Assembly: GCF_905404315.1 (NCBI RefSeq)
Contig: NC_066284.1
Coordinates: 10,745,001 to 10,809,000, forward strand
Source of the DNA: Leptidea sinapis
Lineage: Eukaryota; Arthropoda; Insecta; Lepidoptera; Pieridae
Direction of reading: 5' to 3'
Length of the DNA: 64,000 nt
Below, piece after piece: positions 1 through 10,829 of the stretch. How positions within the stretch are numbered: position 1 is the stretch's first letter; each line of letters begins with the position of its first letter. The notes beneath the pieces were generated by a model. That model was given only the letters and a program-made list of their open reading frames with translations, ran no database searches and had not been told where the DNA came from. A program made the position numbers and the translations under genes.

Positions 1-455
1 CCAGAAACTGTCATAACCATAATGTTAACACCAGCAACAAACATAAACTTATGATGCCTACTACTCGGCTAAGTAGAGTTAGTAAGTCTTTTGTGGGACG
101 ATGTATATGCTTTTACAACAAGATCCCAGACAATGTTCAAAACAAAAGTATAACGTTATTCAAAAGAATTGTTAAAAAATGTTTGTGTGGTAAAGGTTAC
201 TATAACATAAATGACTTTCTTAATGATACCACAAAATAGGATTGGAGTGACCGCCCTCAGGCTATTAAATAATAAGTTTAAGTGTACAACATTACTTTCT
301 AAACATATTTATTCGATGGAAAAAAAAAGCCCGCTGAGTTTGTTGCGCCCATTCTTCTCAGGTCTGAGGCATTCATTTTGGAATGGGTGGTAGTTTTTGA
401 CTTTCAATAAGTGATGTCACATCCTATTTTGAAGAAAAATATTTGAATTTGAATT
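1..455 (+). mobile_element. LINE family C, 3' end
   Basis: The first 239 bases encode the last 78 or so residues of a non-LTR reverse-transcriptase ORF (NCHNHNVNT, then a KHKLMMPTTRLSRVSKSF stretch, CFYNKIPDNVQ, GKGYYNINDFLNDT). A 3' UTR follows with the shared motif about TTTGTTGCGCCCATTCTTCTC and a TTTGAATTTGAATT tail. Near-identical copies lie at 4880-5502, 29169-29615 and, inverted, 23047-23270 and 49246-49630. The window edge cuts this copy. The RT C-terminus looks CR1/Jockey-like, but the clade is not fixed by this fragment. Confidence 0.85.
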
Positions 456-985
456 AATTTCCAATTGATTGATGAAGTTTAAGCTAGTTTTTGTACATTT
501 TTAACACGAAATCATCTCCATTCATTGCCTCATATGCTGTTCGTAGTTGATGCGATGTATGTGTGGGTACTGCACCTTCACGTATGACGTATTAACACAG
601 ATGTGAAATATGAACACTATCCTAGATGCGGCAATGGAATTAATTTCTTAAATATATGAACTTATTAATCCTACATTTAAAAAAATTGTAATTTTTTTCA
701 ATTTTGCTTAATGTTCTCTATTTTTTTGCATTTTTTTTCAAGGGCTATTGTCTATAACTCAACGTCTACTGTACGTCAAATTTGCGTGAAAAGAAGCTGA
801 GTTGAAGCCCTAAGCCCAGTCTTGGTGAATTTTACACGTTATACCATTGAATATCAAAGGGCTGTGTAAGGTTTCCTTGCGATTTTCCCTGACCGGAAGA
901 TTGTGGAATAAATACACATAAGAAATCTGAAAACAGAAAACAATTTGTTGTGTGGTGTGTAATAAAAAATGGTGAATAATGGTCC
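456..985. other. AT-rich non-coding stretch
   Basis: I see no credible ORF, RNA gene or recognised repeat here. Confidence 0.4.
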
Positions 986-989
986 CCAG

Positions 990-1170
990 TAGTAATGAAC
1001 TGGTATCCTATGAAAAGAAAACGAAATCAAGGCTGGCCTTATTACAGATGGAGCGATGACATAGTAGAAACAGCAGGAAAGATGTGGACAGGAATTGCTA
1101 GAGACAAGAACGAGTGGAAATTAATGGAGGAGGCTTTACCGTTAAAGGCGTTCCTTATATTGAAAATAAT
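990..1170 (+). pseudogene. RTE-type LINE, C-terminal remnant
   Basis: The frame from 995 reads NWYPMKRKRNQGWPYYRWSD and then continues to KMWTGIARDKNEWKLMEEAL. This matches the conserved C-terminal tail of RTE-clade ORF2 (WxPR-KRxxGRPxxRWxDDxxxxAGxxWxxxARDRxxWxxLEEA). Only the tail is left, so the copy is either badly truncated or mostly deleted. It is a separate remnant from the 44-47 kb RTE copy, which is on the other strand. Confidence 0.7.
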
Positions 1171-2570
1171 AATTAACAATACTAACAAAATACTTTTTTT
1201 TTAAATAGTGAAATATAAACACATACTAATAAATACAATTTATAGGTAAATACTTAAATGTATAGGTAAGGCAATAAAGCTCTAAATAAATGGTTATATA
1301 GTGATATATTAAAGAATATATGGTACTATAAGTAGAGTTAAATGTGCATTGCTTCTTTTGTTATTAATATGATTAGACGAAAAGAAGTTAGGCAACTACC
1401 CCGACGTTAGCTAGCAATACAAAGAAAATACATGTTGCTTAAAGCCTAGTAATCAATACAGCACAGCTCCGACTTCTTACCATTGCCACATCTAGAAATT
1501 GTAGATCTTCGGACACACCCACATTTATATCTTACACGTACATATATCGCACAGCTCATATCGTACTTACGTCCTTACGGTATTAAACCCCGCAGTACAA
1601 TGAGTGGCAAATTAAGGTACACGTTTTTAAATTATATTATAAAACTGTTGGATACGATTCTAGATCATCCTGTTTTTAAAACTTTTATACTTATGTTACT
1701 TTAAGTATTTACAGAACTTTTTAATTTTCAATTGAGAATATAGTGACTTAAATTCTAGAAAAATTATATCTACTTATTTGAACTACTTTGCTTGAACGGT
1801 ACGATATTTTTTCCATTTTAACTGACTTTAAAAAGGAGGAGGTTCTCAATTCTCGATAGGTATTTTTTTATGTCTTACGCTGAGATTTACGAACCGATTA
1901 ACGTAATTCGATGCGGAATTTGATCCCATGAAAAGTTTTCACAGTTTGGCCCAGTACTTTTTATTTTATGAACATTTATTATGAACATTTTCGTTAACGT
2001 GGATCATGTAATTGTTGTTTGTGTACAGTTTTTTTAGGAATTTTCATTCAGGGTAATTATATATTATTATTATTTTTAACTGACACTAAATATAAAAAAT
2101 AAACTAACTACGTTTAAAAAACCGACTTTAAAAACTATTAACTATAAAATAACTTAATTTAATACACATCTTACGCAAACTTTTACCTTTAATATTAATA
2201 AAATACAATTAATTGTATGTCCGACATATTGATAGGTTTGAAGTCGATACCAAGCTCTTTTTTATTAAATATAGACATATTATATCAATGTGCTAGACCT
2301 ATTCACTCTCTGGCACCGGAATTATTCTTACAGTTACTGTTATTAATATACTTGAAGCTATATTTATATCATTTTTCAGTACCATCAATAATGAAAACAA
2401 GCGTCGGTGGAGCAATATACAGGTGATTTAATCCACGCCAGGCACCATAAACTATATTTCATTAATGTTATTCAATGCTCTATAACATCGGCAACTCTCT
2501 TTTGATTCCACTGGTGTTACAAAACTGTGTGGGCCACGGAGTCATGAGGCTCGTTTGTCCTTCTTACTGA
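1171..2570. other. AT-rich non-coding DNA with one short dispersed repeat
   Basis: Mostly unique-looking AT-rich sequence. At about 1828-1880 it carries gactttaaaaaggaggagg followed by gttctcaattc and a T run. This motif recurs at 10090-10140 and 24020-24066, so it is a dispersed repeat. I see no supported gene. Confidence 0.45.
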
Positions 2571-2576
2571 AGATGC

Positions 2577-3160
2577 TGCGCACGTAACGGCATTGTGTGA
2601 TTTTTTTTATATAAAAGGAGGACAAACGAGCGTACGGGTCACCTGGTGTTAAGTAAAATAATAATAAGATCACCGCCGCCCACATTCTCTTGCAACGTCA
2701 GAGGAATCATAGGTGCGTTGCTGGCCTTTAAGGAAGGTGTACGCGCTTTTTATTGAAGGTATCCATGTAGTATCGACCCGGAAACACTGCGCAAGGAAGC
2801 TAGTCCCACCGCTTTGTAGTACGTGGAAGAAATGATAGGTATATATCTCAACTTGTGACGTGTCGTGCGAAGATGGAATTCGGCGGCAGGAATCAGGTGA
2901 AACAGCTCTTCAGAACACTTCCCGTGATAAATGCGGAAGAAGACACTGGGTCCCCGAAAATTCGAGCTACCCTGCGTTTCACGCGGTCAAATGGATCGAG
3001 CTGATACTGGGGTGTGCGAGACCAGAGATCACAGAAATACTCCAGGTGTGGCCAACCCTGCGCTATGAAGACCGCTAGAGTGTAGGTTTGAAGTATTACC
3101 GTGCTCTATATTATATGCCAGTGCCTCGATAAGTGCCAGTTTTACACTTGATTTCACTGC
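2577..3160 (-). mobile_element. LINE family B, 3' end (internally deleted)
   Basis: On the minus strand this encodes PHLEYFCDLWSRTPQYQLDP and then FDRVKRRVARIFGDPV, the C-terminal part of a LINE reverse transcriptase that is intact in sense at 45.0-45.4 kb. The part for the SLCVFYRIYHGE region is deleted. The 3' end has the family B sequence with tail ATCTTATTATTATTTTACTT and the GACAAACGAGCGTACGGGTC segment. The frame is broken. Confidence 0.75.
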
Positions 3161-3509
3161 CATACAATTTTCATATCACATGTAGATGTTTTTAAGATTC
3201 GTGTTGTAAAGTCGTGCTATAGTCGCAGAGAGTTAATGGTATTTAAGGAAAAATTATTTAATTTAATTATTATTAATTCACAAATGATAAGTACAAGTCA
3301 CCTTTAAATAGAATAGAAAACATAGTAACTCACACATTTAGTTTGTACGCAGAAAAACAAGAACAATACTTGATTGTTTGGTAGTAAAGTAGTAGTAGTT
3401 AGTAAGTAATTCCTATAGGATTGTCACATACGATTGTGATTAAAAAAAATCCTGTAGATGAAGCTACAACCTGAGAGTTGAAAAAAAATTGTATGAATTT
3501 TACGTCACT

Positions 3510-3594
3510 CGAACGGTTGGCTCAGTGGAAGAGCGTTCGACCGCAGTTCGAGGGAGGGACCGCGAGAAGTCGCAGGTTCGAGTCCCGCATCGTT
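3510..3594 (+). repeat. tRNA-like SINE head
   Basis: The sequence begins GAACGGTTGGCTCAGTGG (A-box region) and ends GGTTCGAGTCCCGCATCGTTC (B box and 3' arm). The outer GAACGGT and ATCGTTC can pair as a 7-bp acceptor stem. The same head occurs at 20772-20844 (minus), and its 3' half occurs at 22815-22848. In the other copies the TTCATAAATTTTGTT body follows. The middle is enlarged to 85 nt, so it is not a working tRNA. Confidence 0.6.
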
Positions 3595-3599
3595 CATAA

Positions 3600-3970
3600 A
3601 TATTGTGTTTATATTTCATTTGTATGATTAAATGTTAATTTACTACTAATAAATGAGATATCAGCTTACTTACTAATATATGGATATAAATGTTTGAATT
3701 TATTATAGCATTAATAATGCAATTACAAACACACACAACACATAAAAAAAATTGTAATTTAAAAGTAAAAAAAACACTATGAAATTTTGTTATTTTTACG
3801 TCCGCAAGTGTAAACGAAGAACCTCGTACGGTCAGAAAATATATAAAATATTCTATGAATTTATTTCAAAGGATTTCAAACAGCTGAAAATATCGTACCA
3901 ATTTTATCACGTACCTAAACTTTTTTATATATTTACATTATAACAGGAACTGGAAAAGAACGGGCTCAAA
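3600..3970. other. AT-rich non-coding stretch
   Basis: I see no gene or recognised repeat in this interval. Confidence 0.4.
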
Positions 3971-3974
3971 GAGA

Positions 3975-4271
3975 CCAGTGGGAGGCTCATTTACACAGGA
4001 TGTCGGCTAGATTATGGCTACAACAACAGCGCCTATTTCTGCCGTGAAGTAGTAATGTGTAAGCATTTTTGTGTTTCAGTCTGAAGGGCGCAGTAGCTAG
4101 TGAGATTACTGGGCAAATATTATGTCTAAAGGTGACTAGCGCAACTGTGGTGCCGCTCAGATTTTTCAATTTTTCAGGTATCCTGAGCGGCACTGCATTG
4201 TAATGGGCAGGGCGTATCAATTACCATCAGCTGAACGTCCTGCTCGTGTCGTCTCTTATTGTCATAAAAAA
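3975..4271 (+). repeat. Dispersed repeat A
   Basis: One of thirteen copies of a roughly 310-bp element that starts CCAGTGGGAGGCTCCTTTGC and ends with a TTTTCATAAAAAA tail. It has an internal hairpin, GTGCCGCTCAG to CTGAGCGGCAC, with a spacer of about 23 nt. The copies are found in both orientations. It encodes nothing. Short frames with MGRAYQLPSAERPA are chance translations. The class (SINE-like or MITE-like) is not settled by sequence alone. Confidence 0.8.
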
Positions 4272-4389
4272 TACTCCCCAAAGTCAATGACCCCAATGTC
4301 CCCAAGGTCCGTACTACATACATACTATATATACATAATACATACAGTAAACATACTGTCATTGGGAACATGTTTCAGAATATAAAGCT

Positions 4390-4740
4390 TAAACGTAACA
4401 CTAACATACTGCACAAACTTATTTTCAGCCTAGCGAAACTCTCTAAGAATAAAACGATTCACTCGATTGTATGAAACGTGCAGTCATTGATAGATTGACA
4501 GATTGCGACTATAATCTTGTAAAAACGAAGATAGCCGAAATCCACTATTTTTTAATCTTTTTAAGCAAGCTTTCAAACTTACCCGGATTATACTTCGTCT
4601 CCCAATTGAAATTACTATTTCAAACTTATGTCAAATCTCACTGCACGTTTCATACGAAACTAAATTCCAATTTTTGCGTAGGCAGACACGCCTCTTATTA
4701 CGTAATATTTACATCCTCTTTGCTAATTTGAATTTAATTC
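4390..4740 (-). repeat. Dispersed repeat G
   Basis: The reverse complement of about 4400-4600 matches 28395-28560. Shared blocks are GTGGATTTCGGCTATCT, CTGTCAATCTATCAATGACTG plus CACGTTTCA, and GTTTCGCTAGGCTG. The family is unknown. Confidence 0.6.
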
Positions 4741-4879
4741 AACGTAGTTATTAGATCTTTCTATCTACTTATATACTATGGATGACACTTATTTGAAATA
4801 AACTTTATTTTATTTTTATTTTAACTATTGCAAGAGTAGCACCCTTTATCAGTAATCATTAGATATCTCCGAGTAATAT

Positions 4880-5502
4880 GCTATGCTATGGGGCAACGCT
4901 GCCGATATTAATACAATATTTGTGCTGCAGAAGAGGGCTATTCGCGCTATTTATAACCTAGGTCCTAAAGAATCATTGAGAGCAAAATTCAAAGAAATTA
5001 ACATCTTGACTGTTGCTTCTCAATATATTCTTGATAATGTAATGTATGTTAAGAAGAAACTGTCATAACCATAATGTTAACACCAGGAACAGACATAAAC
5101 TTATGATGCCTACTACTCGGCTAAGTCGAGTTAGTAAGTCTTTTGTGGGGCGATGTATATGCTTTTACAGCAAGATCCCAGAAAATGTTCAAAACAAAAG
5201 TATTACGTTATTCAAAAGAATTGATAAAAAACGTTTGTGTGGTAAAGGTTATTATAACATAAATGACTTACTTAATGATACCACAGATTGGGAATGACCG
5301 CCCTCAGGCTATTAAATAATAAGTTTAATTGTACAATATTACTTTGTAAACATATTTATTCGATGAAAAAAAAAGCCCGCTAAGTTTGTTGCGCCCATTC
5401 TTCTCATGTCTGAGGCATTCATTTTGGAACGGGTGGTAGTTTTATGACTTTCAATAAGTGATGTCACATCCTATTTTGGATAAAAATATTTGAATTTGAA
5501 TT
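4880..5502 (+). mobile_element. LINE family C, longest 3' end in the window
   Basis: The frame from 4883 encodes MLWGNAADINTIFVLQKRAI, then LGPKESLRAKFKEINILTVA and YILDNVMYV. A small deletion near 5055, seen by comparison with 29180-29225, then shifts the frame to the NCHNHNVNTRNRHKLMM part, which ends at the TGA of 5295-5297. The 3' UTR and the TTTGAATTTGAATT tail follow. This is a 5'-truncated, frameshifted non-LTR retrotransposon copy. Confidence 0.85.
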
Positions 5503-5755
5503 GGAAAATAGACTCTTAAATTGCTTTAAACACGGGTAAGACAACTAGAAAGGTAATAATTGAATTAAATGATTATTTTGCTATCCCTCCCGTGTATTTT
5601 CATGCTATAACTTATAGTTTCGGATAATGCATTAGGGAACTTCTTTATAGAATAGAATATCTTATACAGGAGGTATTTTACGTGTAATATTCATTGCATT
5701 TTCCTTTGAAATTGTTATGAAATATGTTATTATGATCGAATTCAAAACTTTTTTT

Positions 5756-6040
5756 TTGGTTTTTTTTATGATAATAAGGGACGAGACAAGCAGGACGTTC
5801 AGCTGATGGTAATTGATACGCCCTGCCCATTGCAATGCATTGCCGCTCAGGATATTTGAAAATCCCAAAAATTCTAAACGGCACTACAATTGCGCTCGTC
5901 ACCTTGAGACATAAGATGTTAATTCTCATTTGCCCAGTAACACAGTAATGTTTAGACATTGTTCCTTCATGGCAGAAATAGGCGCCGCTGTGGTACCCAT
6001 GATCTAGCTGGCATCCTGTGCAAAGGAGCCTCCCACTGGT
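5756..6040 (-). repeat. Dispersed repeat A
   Basis: Inverted copy: the T-rich end lies at the left and CCTCCCACTGG at the right end. Part of the inner region is diverged. Confidence 0.8.
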
Positions 6041-6175
6041 AACTGTTTTTGATATGAAGAAGATCTAATTTACACCCTGAAAAAAAAGATTTTATTGTAT
6101 GTTCTTTTACAATAAAGATAATTATAAACAGTTTATTTAATTCATAAAAAAAAAAATTACATTGCAAAAATAAAG

Positions 6176-6238
6176 CGCCTAACGTGGGGCTCGAACCCAC
6201 GACCCTGAGATTAAGAGTCTCATGCTCTACCAACTAAT
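6176..6238 (-). pseudogene. tRNA-Lys(CUU)-like sequence, 5' truncated
   Basis: On the minus strand GAGCATGAGACTCTTAATCT, CAGGGTCGTGGGTTCGAGCC and CCACGTTAGGCG give a tRNA-Lys anticodon arm with CTT, a T arm and a 3' acceptor strand. The 5' acceptor strand and most of the D arm are replaced (GTTTGACATTAGTTGGTAGA). Without the 5' acceptor strand the stem cannot form, so I call a pseudogene. A Lys-derived SINE head is the alternative. Confidence 0.65.
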
Positions 6239-6435
6239 GTCAAACTCGTGCGTCAATCAAGTATGTGGTATTAGAAATTTTGTCGCACTTTCTGAAGAAA
6301 TGTAAATTTTTATAATCTCATACCAACCCGTGAGAGCATTAGTAATCCATCGATCAAGTTGAGATACTACATGAGCATTTTACACCTCAAACAAAATAAT
6401 TTGCAAAGAAATGCATTTTTTTTAATTAATAATTA

Positions 6436-6960
6436 TTCTTTCAAACTCAAAGTCAAAAAATCTTTATTCACTGTAAAACTTTATAAGTTATTTAGTGCAA
6501 GTCAGGATGAAGTACAAAAGTTACAAGAGCATTCAAATGAGTATAACATTATTCATTAACAAAATTTAGAATATTAATTCCAATTATCTTTATCATTCAA
6601 ATAATCTTTCACATTATAATAGGCCTTAGATGTTAATTTTTTACGATACATTTAAAATTTTTAATAAGTAACATTTTAATTTCATTTGGGAGTTTATTAT
6701 AAAATACAACACAATCCACTTAAAAGATTTAGCAATCTTACGGAGCCTAGTAGATGGAATTACGAGTTTATGTTTGTTTCGAGTATTGACACTGTGTACA
6801 TCACTATTCTTTTTAAATTGGCTAATATTTTTATGGGATTTATCTAAGATATTATATATTTCTCTCAATACGTTTCATCTAACTCCTTTGAGATCATAGC
6901 ATTTTCTTTGATTACCGCGAGTAGCAGTATTTCTAAATTAAGTTTAGGTTTAAACTTTAC
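6436..6960 (-). mobile_element. LINE 3' end related to family C
   Basis: On the minus strand it encodes ISQFKKNSDVHSVNTRNKHK followed by LVIPSTRLRKIAKSF, the C-terminus of a LINE reverse transcriptase. AT-rich 3' UTR follows toward 6436 (CAAACTCAAAGTC). The region past SFKW is frameshifted. It is a different subfamily from the 1-455 copy. Confidence 0.75.
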
Positions 6961-7359
6961 ATGCACAATAACAACTATGACAACCACTGTCTTGACTACT
7001 ATTCACCTCAGACCCCTGATAATGTAACCCTGTAAAGGTCACTAAACATGATTTTAAATAAATAATATAAAAATTTAACATCTTACGCAAACACTTAACT
7101 TCTATATCAAAATGACACGGGTTGTAATTTAAAAAAAAGTATTTTATTAAAAAAAATCTTCTGAGGCAATTTTTATATATTTTTTTAATTTAATCAAGTA
7201 AGTTTAAAAGTTTAAGTAATTTTTTTGTTTCATGCCTACTCTCGGATACACCCAGATTATATTGCTTTAGCAAAACTAGATATAGGAAATTATTTATAGG
7301 GTATTCTTGATGACCTCTCTAGTAAAATCATACTAAATGTATGACGTTCGGTTTTCAGA

Positions 7360-7679
7360 TTTTTTATATGAAAAGAAGGAGCGAGACGAGCAGGACGTTC
7401 AGCTCATGCTAATTGATACGCCCTGCCTATTACAATGCAGTGCCGCACAGGATTCTTGAAATACCCAAAAATTCTGAGGGGCACTACAACTGCGCTCGTC
7501 ACCTTGAGAGATAGGATGTAAAGTCTCATTTGCTCAGTAATTTCACTAGCTACAGCGCCCTTCAGACCGAAACATAGTATCGCTAACACATTACTGCTTC
7601 TCGGCAAAAATAGGCGCCCCATAGGGTTGTGGTACCCATAATCTAGCCGGCATCCTGTGTAAAGGAGCCACCCACTGGT
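7360..7679 (-). repeat. Dispersed repeat A
   Basis: Inverted copy, nearly full length, with the GTGCCGC..CAGGATTC hairpin arm decayed to GTGCCGCACAG. Confidence 0.8.
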
Positions 7680-7689
7680 AATTATTGAT

Positions 7690-8265
7690 GTTATTTTACT
7701 GACTTACTTTTGATATCACTTAAAAGTTTTTTGATATCTGTAATATTTACGGTATAATTGCCTGGTCACACTTAACGATTACACCCTGTATAGCCAGATA
7801 TAGGCTAACCTATTATGTATAACGCGTAAAAGTACCCAAGTTCGTCATCTAAGCAATATAAAACATAATATCTCCCAAACTTTGATATTAAATCAAGTAT
7901 CAAAACCAGTATCTGGGTCGGTTTCGCTACAATTCTAAGAAATAATCCATTAGGCTCCATTCAATTTGGATGGATGGATAAAAAATTCGCCAATAAGAAG
8001 AACTCTTCATAATCACCACCGTATTACGCCGAACAATCATCATTAGCTGTTCCGAAAACAATAATATGGAATTAAAAATAAAAAAGTCCGAGTTACTCTC
8101 ACGGTCTGTGATTCCGTATCAAATAAAGTAATAGTTTTAACAAGTATTGCTTTCGTGTGAGATACTTTTTAATGATTATATCACGTGATCTTATCTTAAA
8201 AAGCTAATTGAAAATGTTTCTATTAACTACTGGATCATTATCAATATTTATTTATCCTGATGGAC
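7690..8265. other. AT-rich non-coding stretch
   Basis: Nothing recognisable. Confidence 0.4.
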
Positions 8266-8274
8266 TTTTTTATG

Positions 8275-8385
8275 TTATCTTGCAACACCAGAGGAATCAC
8301 AGGAGAGTTGCCGGCATTTAAGGAAGGCGCACGCACTTTTGTGAAGCTTGTATCGTCCCGGAAACACAGCACAAGGAAGAAAGTT
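8275..8385 (-). mobile_element. LINE family B fragment
   Basis: About 110 bp match the family B C-terminal coding region (TTGCAACACCAGAGGAATCA and the ATCGTCCCGGAAACACAGC segment on the plus strand). Both ends are truncated. Confidence 0.65.
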
Positions 8386-8389
8386 AATT

Positions 8390-9165
8390 AATGATTAATT
8401 AAATAAAATATTATTAAATTTAAAAGGAATATTATAATCCGATTATTTAAAAAGAAATATAAGTTAAAGTAAATTCTGTGTTTAATATAAGATGAAAATA
8501 AAAAATCAGACATACATCAACATTAGGGCTCATCTTTTACAAGGATCTCTAGAAGCAAAAACCAGTAGGTACCCGCAAAGAAAAAAAAACATGGCGGTTA
8601 GAAAAAAGGTTCGAAATTCAAAATGGGAGCGGAAGCTGCGTTCGGCGCGTAACGAATTTTGATATCATTATGTTTTTTTTATGTTGATTAGATTCTTTTT
8701 AATGTAACAATTTGTACTAGATTGGTGTGTGCTTAACGATGATGATTCAATTTGAATATGATACAATGATATTATATTGTGTCACGCATGTATCAAAACT
8801 GTTTTGAGAAGTATTTTTCTCAAATTTTCGGCAGTATTTTATTATTTTCATTTTCAATTTTTTGATCTGGAACTAATTAGTGTAACTTATAAATGATTTA
8901 AATATAATAGTTCCAAAACAAATCCGAAGGTCATCTGCTCAAAAGAAGAACACACGCTTTTCAGAGCAACTATTATCAAAATTTACAATTAAACAATAAA
9001 ACATCATAATAGCTATGCTTGTAAAGCTAATTTGATTAATTATACAATTAATTAATTTTAATTTGATTAAAAGTGACATATAAACTTATATGGAATTCGA
9101 CATTAATATTCCTGTATTGAAATGAATAACTATTCAGGGTCAAATGACGGATGAATTATTTTTTA
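8390..9165. other. AT-rich non-coding stretch
   Basis: Nothing recognisable. Confidence 0.35.
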
Positions 9166-9172
9166 TAAACGA

Positions 9173-9465
9173 CCAGCTAACCCGACAGATTTTGTTCTGT
9201 ATATAATAAATAAAATAATGTTTTATATGAATTTGTCAATAATATATCATAACATCAAAAATTACTTCGTAAAATATGCACCCTGCTGGCGTAATGAAAT
9301 TGTTTCACAGGAGAACTGTCAAACCGTGCGTCAATAAATTCTCTCATAGAAATTATGTATGGACACATCAAAGAAAAAACAAATTTGTTGTTTTTATTTA
9401 ATTTAGCAGCATTTTCCTATTTATTCACCTTTTAAACCTTCTCTGGACTTCCACAAATAATTCAA
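9173..9465 (-). mobile_element. Helitron-like non-autonomous element
   Basis: On the minus strand the 3' end reads ACAGAACAAAATCTGTCGGG then TTAGCTGG, that is, a short hairpin followed by a CTGG (CTRR) terminus. The body carries the AATTATTTGTGGAAGTCCAG and AGAAGGTTTAAAAGG blocks shared with 14504-14860 and 26388-27098. At 9466 it abuts a piece in the opposite orientation. Confidence 0.6.
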
Positions 9466-9600
9466 GAATATATATATAAAAATGAATTGCTGTTCGTTAG
9501 TCTCGCTAAAACTCGAGAACACAGCGGAACTGTCAAACCGTGCGTCACTAAATTCTCTCATAGAAAATATGTCCGTACAAAACATATAGATAGAAGATAT
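9466..9600 (+). mobile_element. Helitron-like 5' terminal piece, inverted relative to its neighbour
   Basis: ATATATATATAAAAATGAAT followed by TGCTGTTCGTTAGTCTCGC and TAAAACTCGAGAAC is the 5' terminal block of the family defined by 26388-27098, here in plus orientation. After it comes AACTGTCAAACCGTGCGTCA, which also occurs at about 9315-9335. Confidence 0.5.
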
Positions 9601-9609
9601 AGATTGAAT

Positions 9610-9725
9610 ATTGCAAGCAGGTGTAATGTACTACTACCCGATTATTATGACATCACATCGTCGCATTGTTACGGTGTGCAAAATAAGCATCACTAGGATA
9701 ATTATTATTTTAATAAATAAACAAC
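9610..9725 (+). repeat. Dispersed repeat H
   Basis: GACATCACATCGTCGC..TTACGGTGTGCAAAATAAGC and CATCACTAG recur inverted at 48225-48335. The family is unknown. Confidence 0.55.
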
Positions 9726-9729
9726 AATT

Positions 9730-10490
9730 AATTTATTCAGTATAACAGATTGATTGATGTTATGTTGTGATGCTGATTAATATTATTATAATGATGAAAA
9801 ATCAATTAAAAATCGGAGTTAGGTAAAAAAAGTATTTATTTTTCTGGCAGTAACCGAGTAACTATTATAGCGACACAAAATAACAGAAACTACTGAACTA
9901 TTAACAATAAAAATCAAAAATGAAATGAAAACAAAGCGGCGATAGCACAAAAATATAACGGACATGTACTTAACGGTAATAAAAGTGCAAACAGTACTGA
10001 CGCAACAGGACGGGCGGGAGGGAGTGAAACGGGAACTGGAGAGGGCTCTACGTTCCAGTGAGGTCCAGAGATATTGTGGCGGTGTAGTACCGCCTTCCAA
10101 AAAGGTTCTCAATTCGTCGGTATTTTTTTTTATGTTTACGATTTTGATAATTCTTGAAAGTTGGTGCATTACGTGTGGTTCATTGTAATTTGGTCTAGAT
10201 CAGACAATGGCATCTATGAGAAAACCATAAAAGTCTTAAATTTGCTATACATACGCATATCAAAGTGGATGATAAATTAACGAGTAACTCAATATCGGGC
10301 AAACCGATTTCGATGATTCTTTTTTATTGGAAAGGATATACTTCAAAGATAGTTTGATGAGAGGTTGGTTAGGTTCTGATTACGGAATTCATGAAAAAGT
10401 AATGGAACTCTTCAATTCTTAGGAGAAAATTAACAACACTCGGCCGAATGTTTTTTATGTTATCCGGATATTTAAGTCTACCATAACATA
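9730..10490. other. Non-coding stretch with a motif repeat
   Basis: Contains GGTTCTCAATTCGTCGGTAT plus a T run at about 10100-10135, shared with 1828-1880 and 24020-24066. No gene is supported. Confidence 0.4.
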
Positions 10491-10494
10491 GTTA

Positions 10495-10625
10495 ACTATG
10501 TTATAACATAGTATAGGCGAGATGTGCTTGAGTCGTGAGGAGGCGAGAGGCGAGGCACCGATTCCAAAAATAACAATAATCGTAACTAGAATTAGATTAA
10601 TTAATTAGATTGTATAAAAATATCC
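10495..10625 (+). repeat. Dispersed repeat with a GAGGCGAGAGGCGAG core
   Basis: GCGAGATGTGCTTGAGTCGT and GAGGAGGCGAGAGGCGAG are repeated at about 24325-24375. The AATAATCGTAACTAGAAT flank also recurs there, but inverted (24240-24265). This suggests an element with inverted-repeat ends. Confidence 0.5.
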
Positions 10626-10787
10626 ATACAAATGATTTGAGTTTTCTTTAGTGTTAATTCCCCGTGCCAGACTTTGGCGAGACAACACGTCCTGAGGATG
10701 CCTCGTGTAGAGGCGAAACAAGTGTCGAATTGTTTAAAGACAAATATTGGCGGAATTAACATGAAAGAAAACTCAAATCATTTGTAT
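10626..10787 (+). mobile_element. MITE family 1 (palindromic ends)
   Basis: The ends are ATACAAATGATTTGAGTTTT and its reverse complement AAAACTCAAATCATTTGTAT. Inside are TTTAGTGTTAATTCC, GCCAGACTTTGGCGAGAC and ATGCCTCGTGTAGAGGCGAA. This copy has lost part of the left arm compared with 11708-11911. The flank AATTATGGATTTCCGCAAAG is shared with the other copies. Confidence 0.75.
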
Positions 10788-10829
10788 AATTATGGATTTC
10801 CGCAAAGTAACGCCTAAATCAATAAATTT

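Noticed and set aside
3510..3594. Functional tRNA gene
   Set aside because: The anticodon region is enlarged and the same head recurs as a SINE.
7404..7622. Short ORFs with MGRAYQLPSAERPARLV-like text in many places
   Set aside because: They are chance translations of dispersed repeat A, which has no conserved frame.
9819..10169. 116-codon minus-strand ORF
   Set aside because: Overlaps a dispersed motif repeat and has no protein-like pattern.
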